From assembly GCF_963259705.1 (NCBI RefSeq), contig NC_081849.1, positions 51,184,093 through 51,248,092 of the forward strand: DNA of 64,000 bases, given 5' to 3'. The translations under genes and the position numbers were made by a program. Positions within the stretch are counted from its first letter, which is position 1, and every line of letters begins with the position of its first letter. The notes beneath the pieces were generated by a model. That model was given only the letters and a program-made list of their open reading frames with translations, searched no databases and was not told where the DNA came from. This DNA is from Myotis daubentonii (Eukaryota; Chordata; Mammalia; Chiroptera; Vespertilionidae). This document shows positions 1-11,772 of the stretch, piece by piece.

Positions 1-455
1 AGGTCAGATAAAGAGCTTCACAGATAAGGAAAAGCTAAAGGAGTTCATCACCACCAAACCAGGATTATATGAAATGCTGAAAGGTATCCTTTAAGAAGAG
101 GAAGAGGAAGAAAAAGGTAAAGATACAAATTATGAACAACAAATATGCATCTATCAACAAGTGAATCTAAGAATCAAGTGAATAAATAATCTGATGAACA
201 GAATGAACTGTTGATTATAATAGAATCAGGGACATAGAAAGGGAATGGACTGACTATTCTTGGGGGGGAAAGGGGTGTGGGAGATGTGGGGAGAGACTGG
301 ACAAAAATCGTGCACCTATGGATGAGGACAGTGGGTGGGGAGTGAGGGCGGAGGGTGGGGCGGGAACTGGGAGGAGGGGAGTTATGGAGGGGAAAAAAAA
401 GAGGAACAAATGTAATAATCTGAACAATAAAGATTTAATTAAAAAAAAAAACAAT
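1..455 (+). mobile_element. LINE-1/HAL1 3' end
   Basis: The first 93 bases read as the end of a LINE-1 ORF1-like protein (FTDKEKLKEFITTKPGLYEM then a stop soon after). They are followed directly by a G-rich 3' UTR and AATAAAG with an A-rich tail. ORF1 running straight into a 3' UTR without ORF2 is the layout of half-L1 (HAL1) elements. The 5' part is outside the window. Confidence 0.6.
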
Positions 456-689
456 TTAGGATAATTGTGCTGTCCTGTTTCCCAGGTACAGAAGAATGTG
501 CTTCGATAACCAGTAAGATCACAGTCAATGGGATAGTCACGTTACAATCAATAAGGCATTCAATGGAATGGGATGATTTATACAATTCAGAAAATCAAAG
601 TAACTTTTCTATTGTTAAGCCAAACAACAGGGTTAGAGTTAAACTACAGTTTCAATCTGAAATGATTGCTACCATACTTCAAAAAATCT

Positions 690-815
690 CCAAATGTTTA
701 AAAACTAAACAACACACATCTATGAAACCCATGGGTCAAAGAAGAAAAATCAAAAGGTAAATTAGAAACTATTTTGAATAGAACAAAAATGAAAACACAA
801 TATTTTAGAGTTTGT
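690..815 (+). mobile_element. LINE-1 ORF2 fragment
   Basis: The sequence around GGGTCAAAGAAGAAAAATCAA followed by AAATTAGAAA and AAATGAAAACACAA resembles the LINE-1 ORF2 segment encoding WVKEEIKR. It is short and decayed. Its edges are approximate. Confidence 0.45.
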
Positions 816-859
816 GAGATGATAATAGTTGTACTTAGGAAAATGTATACCTCATTATA

Positions 860-2640
860 TTATAATTATTTTTAGTAGATCTATATCCCATCTCTTCAGT
901 TCTGTTCCTCTTTCATTATTTTATATCTGCCCATATGAGGATGGAAACTATGACTTTATTTTCTTTGGCTTACTACTAATTATCATAATTTACCCACTAA
1001 ATAATCATGTACCAAGAGACTACTGTTGGCTTACAACACCAGCTCAGAGTAGGAGCTTGATAAATATCTTCTGAATCCATAATGAGAAAATGTTGGCTCA
1101 GAGAGAGGGAAACAAAGGAAATGAAGAGAGTTAGCAGCTCCATTGCCCAGATAGCTATGCTAAATCAAAACATTTCATGTTCAGGTTCAATCCACTCATA
1201 TCTTGATCTTCATTTCCTCTCTTTTAAAAGAGCAAGTCATAGAATTACAAATCTAATCTGGTCCCATCTAATATGCAAATCACTGGCATTTCCATCAAGG
1301 TCTTGTCCTGCCTCCTCTCAGTGCATCCAGTGCGACTATCCAATATATCTGTGAATTTTCTAGATTCACGATAGAGCAATGCTTTAGATTTACCTTTGAC
1401 TGAGTTGTAATTCAGTTAAAGGTAGTGTGAGCATTGGCACTGAGTGGTCTGCCTCCATAGCCAAGAGTTTATAGGGAGGCAAAGCTGTCTTCACTCAGTT
1501 ACTTCAGTCTCAGAAGAGCACAGGGCATCCCCAAAACTTCCATTTTGTTCCCTTTGTAACTCATTTGGAAACAATGTATCTGGATACACGACTTTCTACA
1601 TGCCCTTGGTCAGCAGACTCCACGAATGTGCACACCACAAGCAGTCCTTCTCAGCATATGCCCACATTAACCACTTTCAAAGGTAAAGCAATGCCCATTG
1701 ACCATGAAAAAGTAATTCAGATCACATTCCCGCTCCTCCTTTATTGCCTTGATGAGCACCCGCCATTTGAGTCAACCTGCATACGATTCCTACTCATTTC
1801 CCTTAACCATTTTAGTGGACTCTGCTCAGACTTTTGCAGTTCCATTATACCTCCCTCCTGACTTTAGAATTGCACACATTATCCAAGGGCATATGGAAGA
1901 GGAAGATGGTGTTTTGTTTCCATTGCCTTCTGATTACTCCTTCCACGTGGACGGCATTTTTGTCTGCATTCCAGATTGAATCTTGCCAAGGTTTTTGAGG
2001 AACCATCAACTATTACTGTTACATCCTATTGTGGAAACTTAAAGGAAAATGTTGATTATGATTTAAGTATATTTTGGAATCTAATTTTCTAAGACATATT
2101 ACTTGAGTTGGACCACAATCATCAAACCCTGCTCTCAAACTCTTTTGTCAGTATTCGATGTTTTGCACAATCAGGTGAAGTATGTTTATTTACTAAGACT
2201 TTTGTGTTCCATGTCTAGCTACCTAATATTTTAAATGACATAATGTGAAGCATATAAGTTCAGCCCTCTTCTTCAAAGGCAGCGTGTGAATCTTGCTAGT
2301 TTTCATTAGAATACAATAAACCCTGCCATTAATATAACACTTTAGAACTCTGGTGTAAAACCAACACCTTATATTTAGAATGACAAGTTAATAATCACTG
2401 CCATCTGCAGGCAACAACAAAAAATCTCTGGTTTATACCAACTTGTTTGATCAAAGGCAATTTCAAATGAACAAAATAATTGTATTTCCAGAAAACAATG
2501 CACTCACAGATAAAAACAGACTTGGTTATTTCCTGTTCTCCACATTTGCATTGGAACAAACAGCATCCAGAGCAAACAGAAGAATAATATTGAGCTAAAG
2601 CAGTTGTGTTGGCAACACTGAGGTCACAATCTCTACTGGA
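860..2640. other. Intergenic stretch, nothing recognised
   Basis: The short open frames here have no family resemblance and no splice context. Low-grade old repeats may be present but I cannot name them. Confidence 0.5.
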
Positions 2641-2643
2641 GAG

Positions 2644-2812
2644 TCCTATATACTAAAAGCATAGTATGCAAAATGTCCCCTCGACCAGGAGTGCATCTAA
2701 GAGTTTGACCAGGGGGTGGGGCCAGCTGGGTGAAGGGAGGGAGTACCTGCCCAGCAGCCGTCAGCTGCTAGGGACCCTACCAGTGCACGAATTTCATGCA
2801 CTGGGCCTCTAC
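2644..2812 (+). mobile_element. Short non-autonomous Helitron
   Basis: It starts with TCCTATATACTAAAAG and ends with the bat Helitron 3' hairpin GTGCACGAATTTCATGCAC followed by TGGGCCTCTAC; the usual CTAG end has one change. A T follows, as expected for A/T insertion. No transposase is encoded. Confidence 0.7.
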
Positions 2813-3167
2813 TATAGAATAAAAGGCAAGATGCAGATGGGGAAATAGATGTGTCCCCCAATAGAATTAGAATTATTTTGGAGCATCGCTCCTCTGTTGA
2901 CAAATACAATTTATTTATTTCAGCTTTTTCTGAACAAATGAGTAACAAAACTTATTGATAAGCCAAACTGATAACTATTCACATGCTGAATATCTGTCTG
3001 GTATCCATACTCAACTCAAGTATGTTAACTCTTATTAGAGCAAGAAATTGATGTGCTCCAGTTCATTAAGGTTGCATATGTAAAAACAGTATGGAGAAAA
3101 TACTACCATGTGTCAACTGAAAAAAAAAACATGTTTGGTATAATGTTTTCAAGAAATAGTACTTTTT

Positions 3168-3359
3168 GCCCTAGCCAGTTTTGCTCAGTGGATAGAGCAT
3201 CGGCCTGAGGACTGAAGGGTCAAGGGCACATTCTGAGTTGCAGGCTTGATCCCTAGTAAGGGGCATGCAGGAGGCAGCCAATCAATGATTCTCTCTCACC
3301 ATTGATGTTCTCTCTCTCTCTTTCCCTTCCTCTCTGAAATCAATATATATATATTTAAA
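3168..3359 (+). mobile_element. Ves SINE
   Basis: A tRNA-derived head (GCCCTAGCCAGTTTTGCTCA, GGATAGAGCATCGGCC) leads into a CT-rich tail and AATCAATATATA. It is flanked by a target duplication AAGAAATAGTACTTTTT (left 3151-3167, right from about 3360). Confidence 0.85.
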
Positions 3360-3399
3360 AAGAAATAGTACTTTTTAGATATCCTTGGAAGACAGTCTA

Positions 3400-3565
3400 A
3401 GTGTTTCTCAATGGCAGCTATTATTAGCATTCGGGAGGAATAATTCCTCACTATTTTGTACATTGTAGATATTTAGTGTTCCTGAACCCCACCCACTAGG
3501 TGTCAGGAGAATCCCCGAGTATTATGGCAATAAAAACTACTCCCATATATTTCAAAATGGTCTCT
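3400..3565 (+). mobile_element. MER5A-like hAT-Charlie MITE
   Basis: The run GTTTCTCAATGGCAGCTATT, TGTACATTGTAGATATTTAG and CCCACTAGGTGTCAGGAGAA follows the order of the ancient mammalian MER5A consensus. The copy is diverged. Confidence 0.6.
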
Positions 3566-3909
3566 AAGGCAATAATTCTTCCTTCTCTTCCAATAAAGAA
3601 CCTTTTTGAAAGATTTCCCACTAGGAGAAGGATTTAAAAAGTAATTTCCCTGTTGTATGGCCCATGACTCTTTGGACAAATTCTAAACCAAAGGTGCAAA
3701 GGAGAACTTAATCTAGAGAATAATTTGTACAGAACCATAAATATATTTTTCTCTTCTTCTACCTTTTACTCAATGATGCCTAAATTAGGGTCAAAAGTTA
3801 GAAACCTAAAAATGTTAAATTCTGTATGACCATAAATAAATAAATAATAAATTACAACCTAGAAACATTCATAGGGGTTAATAACTTTAATGTATAAAGA
3901 ATCTCTATG

Positions 3910-4130
3910 GCCGAGACCGGTTTGGCTCAGTGGATGGAGCGTCGACCTGTGGACTGAGGGGTCCCGGGTTCGATTCCGGGCAAGGGCATGTGCCTGGGTT
4001 GCGGGCACATCCCCAGTGGGAGATGTGCAGGAGGCAGCTGATCGATGTTTCTCTCTCGTCGATGTTTCTGACTCTCTCCCTTCCTCTCTGTGGAAAATCA
4101 ATAAAATATATTAAAAAAAAATTTTAAAAA
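3910..4130 (+). mobile_element. Ves SINE, young copy
   Basis: A near-consensus tRNA-derived head with A box (GGTTTGGCTCAGTGGATGGA) and B box (GGGTTCGATTCC) is followed by the CT-rich region and an A-rich end. The target duplication AAAGAATCTCTATG is perfect at 3896-3909 and 4131-4144, which indicates recent insertion. Confidence 0.9.
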
Positions 4131-4149
4131 AAAGAATCTCTATGTATCA

Positions 4150-4335
4150 TTAAGAAAGAAACCAATACCCAATAGGAAACTGGACAGAGGAAATCAGCAA
4201 ACAACTGCAAAATAAGAAAAATTATTAATAAACATAAGAAAACATATTCAACCTCATTAATAATCCAATGAGCATAAATCATATAAATTAAAACAATAAA
4301 GAAGTAATTTTTTGCCTATAGAATTAAAGCTATAT
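4150..4335 (+). mobile_element. Old LINE-1 ORF2 3' fragment
   Basis: AACATATTCAACCTCATTAA and the following AATTAAAACAATAAAG match the region of LINE-1 ORF2 seen in better copies elsewhere in the window. The fragment is probably continued beyond the inserted SINE and hAT elements. Confidence 0.5.
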
Positions 4336-4340
4336 TTACA

Positions 4341-4561
4341 GCCCTAACCGGTTTGGCTCAGTGGATAGAGCATCAGCCTGCGGACTGAAAGGTCCCAGGT
4401 TCGATTCCGGTCAAGGGCATGTACCTGGATTGCGGGCACATCCCCAGTGGTGGGTGTGCAGGAGGCAGCTAATCGATGTTTCTCTCTCATCGATGTTTCT
4501 AACTCTCTATACCTCTCTCTTCCTCTCTGTAAAAAATCAATAAAATATATTTTTTAAAAAA
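4341..4561 (+). mobile_element. Ves SINE
   Basis: This copy is near consensus, with intact A and B boxes and an AATAAAATATAT tail. A short imperfect target duplication around TGTATTTACAG flanks it. Confidence 0.9.
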
Positions 4562-4821
4562 CCCTGTATTTACAGAAAAACTCAGTTTTGGTGAGAATTC
4601 AAAGAAGTGGGTGAATAGAGACAAAAATAACCATGGTCCTTATAGAAAAAATGTAACCATGGATAGCTATCAAAGACTTAAAATTTTGGAATTCATCTAA
4701 TCCAGGGGTGGGCAAACTTTCTGACTCAAGGGCCACAATGGGTTCTTAAACTGGACCGGAGGGCCGGAACAAAAGCATGGACGGAGTGTTTGTGTGAACT
4801 AATATAAATTCAAAGTAAACA

Positions 4822-6014
4822 TCCTATCTAATAAAAGAGAAACATGGTAATTGGTGTACGACCGATACCCTTTTCATTGGCTAATCAGCGAGATATGCAA
4901 ATTAACTGTCAGCCAAGATGGCAGCCGGCAGCCAGGCAGCTTGAAACTAACATGAGGCTTGGTTGCCTCAGTGACGGGGGAAACCAACGTTCCCCGCCTG
5001 CCGCTGCAGGCCTCTGAGCTGGCAGTTTAAGAAACATTGTAACAAATACGCCCAACTTCAGCCAGCAGATTCGCAACATTGTAAGCAAAGGCCAGAAACC
5101 TACTTTCAGCCGGAGGCCTAAGAGCTGGAGCCAAGCCTCAAGCTAAAGCTGGCCCAGAATTAAAAAAAGAAAAAAGGAAAAAAAGGAAAAAAGGAGCGTT
5201 TGGGAGTTCAGTCACCCCCAGCCTGAAAACAGCCCTCAGCCCCTCACCCAGGCTGGCCAGGCACCCCAGTGGGGACCCCCACCCTGATCCAGGACACCCT
5301 TTAGGGCAAACCAGCCGGCCCCACCCGTGCACCAGGCCTCTACCCTATATAGTAAAAGGGTAATATGCCTCCCAGCACCGGGATCAGCGGAGCCGTGAGG
5401 CCTCCCGGCACTGGAATCAGCGTGACAGGGGGCAGCACCCAAACCCCCTGATCGCCCTGCGGCTCTGTGTGTGACAGGGGGCGGGGCCACAACCTCCCTA
5501 TCAGCCCTGCTCTGTGCCTGATAGGGGGGAGCTCCCCCCCCCCACGGGCCCTGCTCTGTGTGTGACGGGGTAGAGCCATAACCTCCCCATCAGCCCTGCC
5601 CTGAGTGTGAGAGTGGCGGCGCCCCAACCCCCTGATCCGCCCTGCTCTGTGGGTGATAGAGGGCAGCACCCCAACCCCCTGATGGGCCCTGCTCTGTGTG
5701 TGACAGGGTACAGAGCCCCAACCCCCCTGATGGGCCCTGCTCTGTGTGTGACAGGGGGTTGCTCCACAACCTCCCCATCGACCCTGCCTTGTGTGTGACA
5801 GGGGGCGGCACCCCAACTCCCCAATCAGCCCTGCTCTGAGCCCGACCAGGGGCTGCACCTAGGGATTGGGCCTGCCCTCTGCCACCCGGGAGCAGGCCTA
5901 AGCCAGCAGGTCGTTATCTCCCGAGGGGTCCCAGACTGCGAGAGGGCACAGGCCAGGCTGAGGGACCCCCCCTCCCCCCCCGAGTGCACAAATTTTTGTG
6001 CACCGGGCCTCTAG
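4822..6014 (+). mobile_element. HeliBat-type non-autonomous Helitron
   Basis: The 5' end TCCTATCTAATAAAAGAG and the 3' hairpin GTGCACAAATTTTTGTGCAC plus CGGGCCTCTAG match bat Helitrons. It sits between A (4821) and T (6015), the rolling-circle A/T target. No Rep/helicase frame is present. It carries an internal minisatellite (about 5415-5865). Confidence 0.88.
5415..5865 (+). repeat. Minisatellite of about 46-bp units inside the Helitron
   Basis: About nine imperfect units are recognisable by the recurring CTGTGTGTGACAGGGGG and GCCCTGCTCTG motifs, spaced 43-49 bases apart. Overlapping open frames on both strands are by-products of this periodic GC-rich sequence. Confidence 0.85.
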
Positions 6015-6206
6015 TCATTACATAAAAGGGTATGGTCTTTTTTTTCAATAGTTTTATTCATTTCAAACGGGCCGGATCCGGCCTGTGGGCCATAGTTTGC
6101 CCATGGCTGATCCATCAACCCTACCTTTGGGAATTCAGACCGGAAATATAATTGTGATTGTGAGCAAAAATTTGGTTACAACATTGTTAGTAAATCATTA
6201 TGTTTA

Positions 6207-6424
6207 GCCCTGGCCGGTATCCTCAGTGGTTAGAGTGTCAGCCTGCCCACTGAAGGGTCTCCAGTTTCCCAAACGAGGGCACATACCTTGTTTGCCGGTC
6301 CAATCACGGTGCATACGGGAGGCAACAAATTAATGTATCTCTTTCACTTTAATGTTACTCTGTCTCTGTCTCTCTGTCTCTCCTTTTCTCCCTTCCCTTC
6401 TCTCTAAAAATCAATGGAAAAAGT
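6207..6424 (+). mobile_element. Old Ves SINE
   Basis: A diverged tRNA head (GCCCTGGCCGGTATCCTCAG) is followed by the CT-rich tail region and AAAAATCAATGGAAAA. The B box is degraded. Confidence 0.8.
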
Positions 6425-7630
6425 ATCCTTGGGAGAGGATTAATAAAACAAAGAAACCGCATAAAAGTCATGTTTAAGTCATTATTTTTATAGTAACAAA
6501 GTAGATACAACTTACATTTTTCAAGAGTATGAAAATTAGATTAATATCTAGAAAATAAACGATTATGAATTAAAAAAAATGCCTGTGTAGAATGGACTAT
6601 CATTAAGGGAACAAAGCAGGATGCATATGTTTTTGAGAGAGACAGAGAGATGCAGAGAGAAAGAGAGACTGATTATCTCTTGCTGAGAGAGACTATCTTG
6701 GTTTTTCTTTCAAACTCAAAACCAGCATGGTGCCTAGAACATAAGAGTGTGTAGCAGGAATGTACCAAGTCAATCACATATAAAAATGAATTATTCATAT
6801 TGCTTATTGGGACTAAGATTAATGTTTTTTGTTGTTTTTCTCTTTGTCTTTTTTTCTGGGTTTTATTCAATGAATATGTATTACTTTTGCGCTTAAAAAA
6901 AGTAGAAGTCATAGAGAAAGCTGTCTCTTAGACATGATTTGAACTAATGTAAGTGCCTACTCACCTGCTTTGGGGGGCGGAGGGGGGGGGCGGAGAGGGG
7001 AGAGGGGAAGGTTGTCTCCCTTTCCCCAACCCCCCATATTTCAGAAGTAAGACAGTAGCCTCTGAATCACACCGCCTTACATGGGAAGCAGGGACAGGTA
7101 ACTGGGCTGAAGAGCCCTGGGGAATGAGGACAAAATTCTAGTACTCCAATTCTGAAGTGGCAAAAACAATGTAGACAAGTTGTCAGGCTCTTTGATTTTT
7201 ATGTTTGCTTTGGTTCACATTTGAAGGTTAATTTTATAGCTATAATTTGAGGAACAGTTTAGTTGCTTTAAAAAAGTTGTAACATTTCCATCTTCATTAC
7301 ACGTATTTCCCTTGTCTAGAAAGGCAGTGACCTAGTACGACAAACAAGCAAGAGTGCCACCTTGTGGCAGCTAACTTACCATGCGCATGGTTCTAGGGTA
7401 CTGGAAGGAACTTCATTGAGAAAGAGTAGAAGCATTTCCTCTCTGACCCACCATCCCTTACCAGCTTCAGGGCACAGAATTGCAGACTCCTTCCTACTTA
7501 GGAGTTTAGATTTCTGAAATGTGAGGGCTCAGGTCAGCCCAGGAAAGATATCATCCTGGATTGCTATTATCGCTACCATATACTACCAAATATAAGGCAC
7601 ATCTGGAAATTGTTCATCAACAGCATTCAT
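6425..7630. other. Intergenic stretch without a gene
   Basis: This holds a short (GA)-rich tract near 6640-6670, a G-rich patch at 6970-7010 and otherwise AT-rich unique or decayed sequence. Confidence 0.5.
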
Positions 7631-7632
7631 TG

Positions 7633-7634
<2 letters not shown>

Positions 7635-7679
<45 letters not shown>
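7635..7679 (+). repeat. (CT)n microsatellite
   Basis: An uninterrupted dinucleotide run of about 45 bases lies directly before a Helitron tail. Confidence 0.95.
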
Positions 7680-7682
<3 letters not shown>

Positions 7683-7793
7683 AAGTGCCCCCTCGGGAGT
7701 TTGACCGGCAGTCAGGAAAGGGAGGCCTTGGTCAGCAGCCAGCAGCCAGCAGGGACCTTACCCATGCACGAATTTCATGCACTAGGCCTCTAG
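7680..7793 (+). mobile_element. Short Helitron 3' fragment
   Basis: It ends with TGCACGAATTTCATGCACTA and GGCCTCTAG followed by T. The internal sequence (GAGTTTGACCGGCAGTCAGG) resembles the copy at 2644-2812. The 5' end is uncertain because of the adjoining (CT)n. Confidence 0.7.
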
Positions 7794-8293
7794 TTATTTA
7801 TAAAAGCCAAGATATGGAAACAACCTGAGTGTCCATTGATCTTTTCTGTTGTCTTTTTAGTCTCTGTTTCATGTATTTCTGCTCTGATCTTTGTTACTTC
7901 CTTCCTTCTACTACCTTGGACTTAGTTTGTTCTTTTTTAAGTTCCTGGAGGTATAAAGTTTGAGCTCTTTATATGGATTTATTGTTATGAACTCCTGTCT
8001 TAGAACTACTTTCATTGCATCCCATAATTTTAGTTTTAATTTCCTTTTGATTTCTTCTTTGACCCAATGGTTGTTTAGTACCATGCTGTTTAATCTCCAA
8101 ATATTTGTGAATTTTCCATTTTTCTTCCCCAAATTGATTTCTAGTTTCATACAATTGTGATTGGAAAATGCTTGATATTATTTCAATCTTATTAAATTTA
8201 TTGAGATGCCTTTCTGTGACCTAACATATGATATATACTGGAGAATAGTCCATGTGCTTGAGAAAAATATGTATTTGCTGCTTTTGGATGGAA

Positions 8294-8921
8294 TCAACAC
8301 TAATAAAAGAGAAAAATGGTAATTGGCGTACGAGCTACCCTTTTCATTGGCTAATCAGGGCTATATGCAAATTAACTGCCAACTAAGATTAGCAGTTAAC
8401 TGCCAACAAGATGGCGGTTAATTTGCATATGTAGGCACAATGCAGGGAGGCTAAAGGGAAAGCAGGAAGAAGCCCCCTGCCACTGACAGTGATCGGAAAC
8501 CCAGCAGGGAGCTAAGAGCTGGGGGGCAGGGCAAAGGCGGCCGCCTTTGCCCTGCCCCCCAGCCATGATCAGAGAATCAGGTGCCTTTGCCGCCCTGGCC
8601 AGTGATAGCAGGAAGTAGGGGTGGAGCCAGCTATGGGAGCTGGGCACGGTTGAAGCTGGCAGTCCCAGGAGCTAGGGGCCCCTTGCCTGGGTCTAAAGCG
8701 AAGCCCACGATTGTGGGGCCGCTGCAGCTGCGGGTCCCCGCTGCCCGGGCCGGACGCCTCAGCCAGAGGTGTCAGGCCTGGGCAAGGGGCCGATCCTGCG
8801 ATTGGAGGGTGATGGGGGTCAACGCCTGAGGGCTCCAGTATGTGAGAGGGGGCAGGCTGGGCTGAGGGACACTCCCCCCCACACACACCCAGTGCACGAA
8901 TTTCGTGCACCGGGCCCCTAG
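8294..8921 (+). mobile_element. HeliBat-type non-autonomous Helitron
   Basis: The 5' end TCAACACTAATAAAAGAG is a mutated form of the family start. The 3' hairpin GTGCACGAATTTCGTGCAC is perfect and is followed by CGGGCCCCTAG. It lies between A (8293) and T (8922) inside the old LINE-1. No helicase is encoded. Confidence 0.88.
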
Positions 8922-9497
8922 TGTTATATAAATGTCTCTTAAGGTCATTTGGTCTAATGTGTCCTTTAAGTCTACTTTTTTATTGATTTTCTATCTGGAT
9001 GACTTATCGATTGTTAAAAATGGGGTATTCAAGTCTCCTACTAGTATTGTATTGCTGTCTTTTCTTCAGATCTGTTAATATTTGTTTTATATATTTAAGT
9101 GCTTTTATGTCAGGTGTATAAATATTTATAAATGTTATCTCCTCTTGTTGAATTGACACCTTTTTCATTATATAGGACCTTCTTTGTCTCTTATTAAAGT
9201 CTGACTCAAACTCTATTTTGTCTAAGTATATCTATCACTGTTTTTGTGGGGGAGTTCTGTTTACATAGAATATTTTTTTCTATCCCTTCACTTTCGGTCT
9301 GTGTATGCCCTTAAAGCTGAAGTGAGTCTCTTGTAGGCAGCATGTAGGTGGGCCATTTTAAAAAAAAAAAACAAAAACCATTCAGCCACTCTATGTCTTC
9401 ATTGAAGAATTTAGTCCATTTACATTTTAAACAATTACTGATAGGTATGGACTTACTATTGTAATTTTGTTAATTGTTTTCTCCATCTTTTATATAT

Positions 9498-9821
9498 CTA
9501 CTGGTACATGAAATTCGTGCACTGGGGGGGGGGAGTGTCCCTCAGCCCAGCCTGAGCCCTCTCGCAGTACAGGAGCTCTCAGGGGATGTCTGACATCCTT
9601 GGCACTGCCGCAGAGCCAGGAGAGGCTCCCGCCACGGCCGCTACGCTCGCCAGACCTGAGCCCAGCTTCTGGCTGAGTGGCGCTCCCACCATGGGAGTGC
9701 ACTAACCATCAGGGGGCAGCTCCTACATTGAGCATCTGCCCCCTGGTGGTCAGTGCGTGTCATAGTGACCGGTTGTTCCACCATTTGTTCGATTTGCATT
9801 TTAATCTTTTAACATATAGGA
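9498..9821 (-). mobile_element. Short Helitron, minus strand
   Basis: The left edge is the 3' hairpin (TACATGAAATTCGTGCACTG on plus). The right edge is the 5' TCCTATATGTTAAAAG start on minus. The interior includes the family sequence CACTGACCACCAGGGGGCAG. The left boundary is uncertain by a few bases. Confidence 0.75.
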
Positions 9822-10438
9822 TTATAGGTTTTTGCTTTGTGGTTACCCTGAGGTTTCCTTACATACAACAACTTATACTTGTAACAATCCATTGTAAGTC
9901 ATAACAACTAAGTTTGAATGTATACGAAAGCTCTGTTTTTACACCCCTCCCTCACATTTTATATTTTTGATGTCTCATTTACACATTTTACCTTGTTTAC
10001 CCATTAACAACTTATTGTAGTTATAATTATTTTTATTTACTTTTGTCTTTTAACCTTTATAATAGATTTATAAGTGATTTAGCCACTACAATGATAAGAT
10101 TATTCTGAATTAACTATATATTTATCTTTACCAGTGAGACTTATGCTTTCATATGTTTTCCTGATACAATTAGCATCCTTTCATTTCAGCTTGAAGGAGT
10201 CCCTTTAACATATTTTGTAAGGCAGATCTAATGGTGATAATTTCCTTCAGATTGTGCTTGCCTGGAAAACTTGATCTTTTTAATACTGAAGGACAGTTTT
10301 GCTGGTAAGAGTATTCTTATTTGGCAGTTGTTTTTCCTTTCAGTTTACTTTGAACATATGCCAGTACCTTCTGGTCTACAAAATTTCTGATAGTTCAAAA
10401 ATCTGCTGAGAGTTCTATGGAAGTTCCCTTGTACTTAG

Positions 10439-10440
<2 letters not shown>

Positions 10441-10488
<48 letters not shown>
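10441..10488 (+). repeat. (CT)n microsatellite
   Basis: A dinucleotide run of about 48 bases lies within the minus-strand LINE-1. Confidence 0.95.
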
Positions 10489-10489
<1 letters not shown>

Positions 10490-11130
10490 ATTGCTCTTAA
10501 GATTCTCTTCTTTTTTTGGAATTCTCTGGGCTTCCTGGATATGGATGTCTGTTTTTTCTCCAGGTTAAAGAAGTCTTCAGCCATAATTCATTTGAATAAG
10601 TTTTTTGCCCCTTTCTGTCTCTCTTCTCCTTCTGGAACTCCTGTAAATCCACTGGATTGTGTCCCTTAAGACCCTCACTATCTCCACTCTTTTTTAAAAT
10701 TCTTTTTTCTTTTTACTCCTCTGATTGGATGAATTTCACTGCTCTGTCTTCCAAGTTTGCTTTTCTAGTCTTCACTTGACTTAGCCTGTTGCTGAATTCA
10801 CATTAAAATGTTCAGTGCAGTTAATTGCATTTTTCACCTCTATGATTTCTGTTTGCTGCCTTGGCATATTTTTTATCTCTTTGTTGACATTCTCATTTTG
10901 TTCATGCACTGCTCTCGACCTTGGTGAGCGTCTGTATGACCATTACCTTTAGCTCTTTGACAAGAAAATGATTTATCCCCATTTCATTAAGTCTTTTTCT
11001 GGAGTTTTATATAGTTTTTCTGTTTGGAGTATAGTTCTCTATTTTTTTATTGTCTTGATTCTATGCATTGGTTGCTGTGCATTCAATACAAGTCACCTCT
11101 CCCTGTCTTGACAGAGTGGTCTCATATAAG

Positions 11131-11560
11131 AGATGAAGCTTAGTGATCAGCCTGGCTTGAACTCTTGGTTGTCTCTCAAACCTGCTTTGTGATTGTCCAA
11201 GCCGCCTTTTTGTTCTCTGTAGTCCCCAATAGGTGGGGGTATGCCAAGGCCTGTCAGTGTCCCCAAAGGAAGGATCTCAGTCTGCATCTGCACGCAGGCT
11301 GGTTGGAAGCTGGACCTCAAGCAGCAGCGTTTAAAGTATGCAGGTAGGCAGGTCTCTTTCAAGGAAAGATGGGGACATGGGCTTTTCTGAGGAGCAGCTG
11401 TGCCTTATACACAGGTCTGGCCTTTCTTTGCCATTGACCACAGCACCCACTCCTTGCCCATGCTGGCTTCACCATTAACACTGGCCTGGCCCCTCTCAGC
11501 TGTTGTCTGTGGTTTCAAACTATGTTCACAAAAAAAGTGCTAGACTACAAATGTGTGTGC
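11131..11560. other. Possible 5' part of the minus-strand LINE-1
   Basis: Moderately GC-rich sequence follows directly on the LINE-1. It could be its 5' region; I cannot confirm the family. Confidence 0.35.
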
Positions 11561-11563
11561 ATG

Positions 11564-11565
<2 letters not shown>

Positions 11566-11612
<47 letters not shown>
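11566..11612 (+). repeat. (AC)n microsatellite
   Basis: An uninterrupted AC run of about 47 bases. Confidence 0.95.
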
Positions 11613-11614
<2 letters not shown>

Positions 11615-11772
11615 CAGGTGTTAAGACTGACAGAAAAATTTCCCCCCAAAACTTTGTGGAACATATTTGACTGAATATCATCTTGCTCCATCTTGTGGTC
11701 ATTTTAGAACCACACAGACTATTCCCACACCAAACACAACAGAATGTGGCTTTGTCAGGGGATAATGTGAAA

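Larger units (their letters stand above)
4703..6109 (+). mobile_element. Non-autonomous hAT element interrupted by a Helitron
   Basis: Its terminal inverted repeats are CAGGGGTGGGCAAACT on the left and, reading inwards, CAGCCATGGGCAAACT on the right. The hAT body (about 120 bases left and 95 right) contains GGGCCGGA-type sequence at both ends. The central 4822-6014 is a later Helitron insertion. The 8-bp target duplication is not clear. Confidence 0.7.
7830..11130 (-). mobile_element. Old LINE-1, minus strand, interrupted
   Basis: Reading the minus strand gives LINE-1 ORF2-like peptides, for example WRLNSMVLNNHWVKEEIKRK. The T-rich plus strand matches antisense LINE-1 sequence over most of this range. 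It is broken by stops and by two Helitrons (8294-8921 and 9498-9821) and includes a (CT)n expansion. It is not functional. Confidence 0.7.

Noticed and set aside
5340..5858. 172-codon open frame on the minus strand
   Set aside because: It reads through the Helitron minisatellite; the repeated CHTQSRA-like peptides are a product of the 46-bp period, and other frames are open too.
5415..5865. Regularly spaced repeats resembling a CRISPR array
   Set aside because: The units are imperfect throughout, with no unique spacers, in a vertebrate Helitron.
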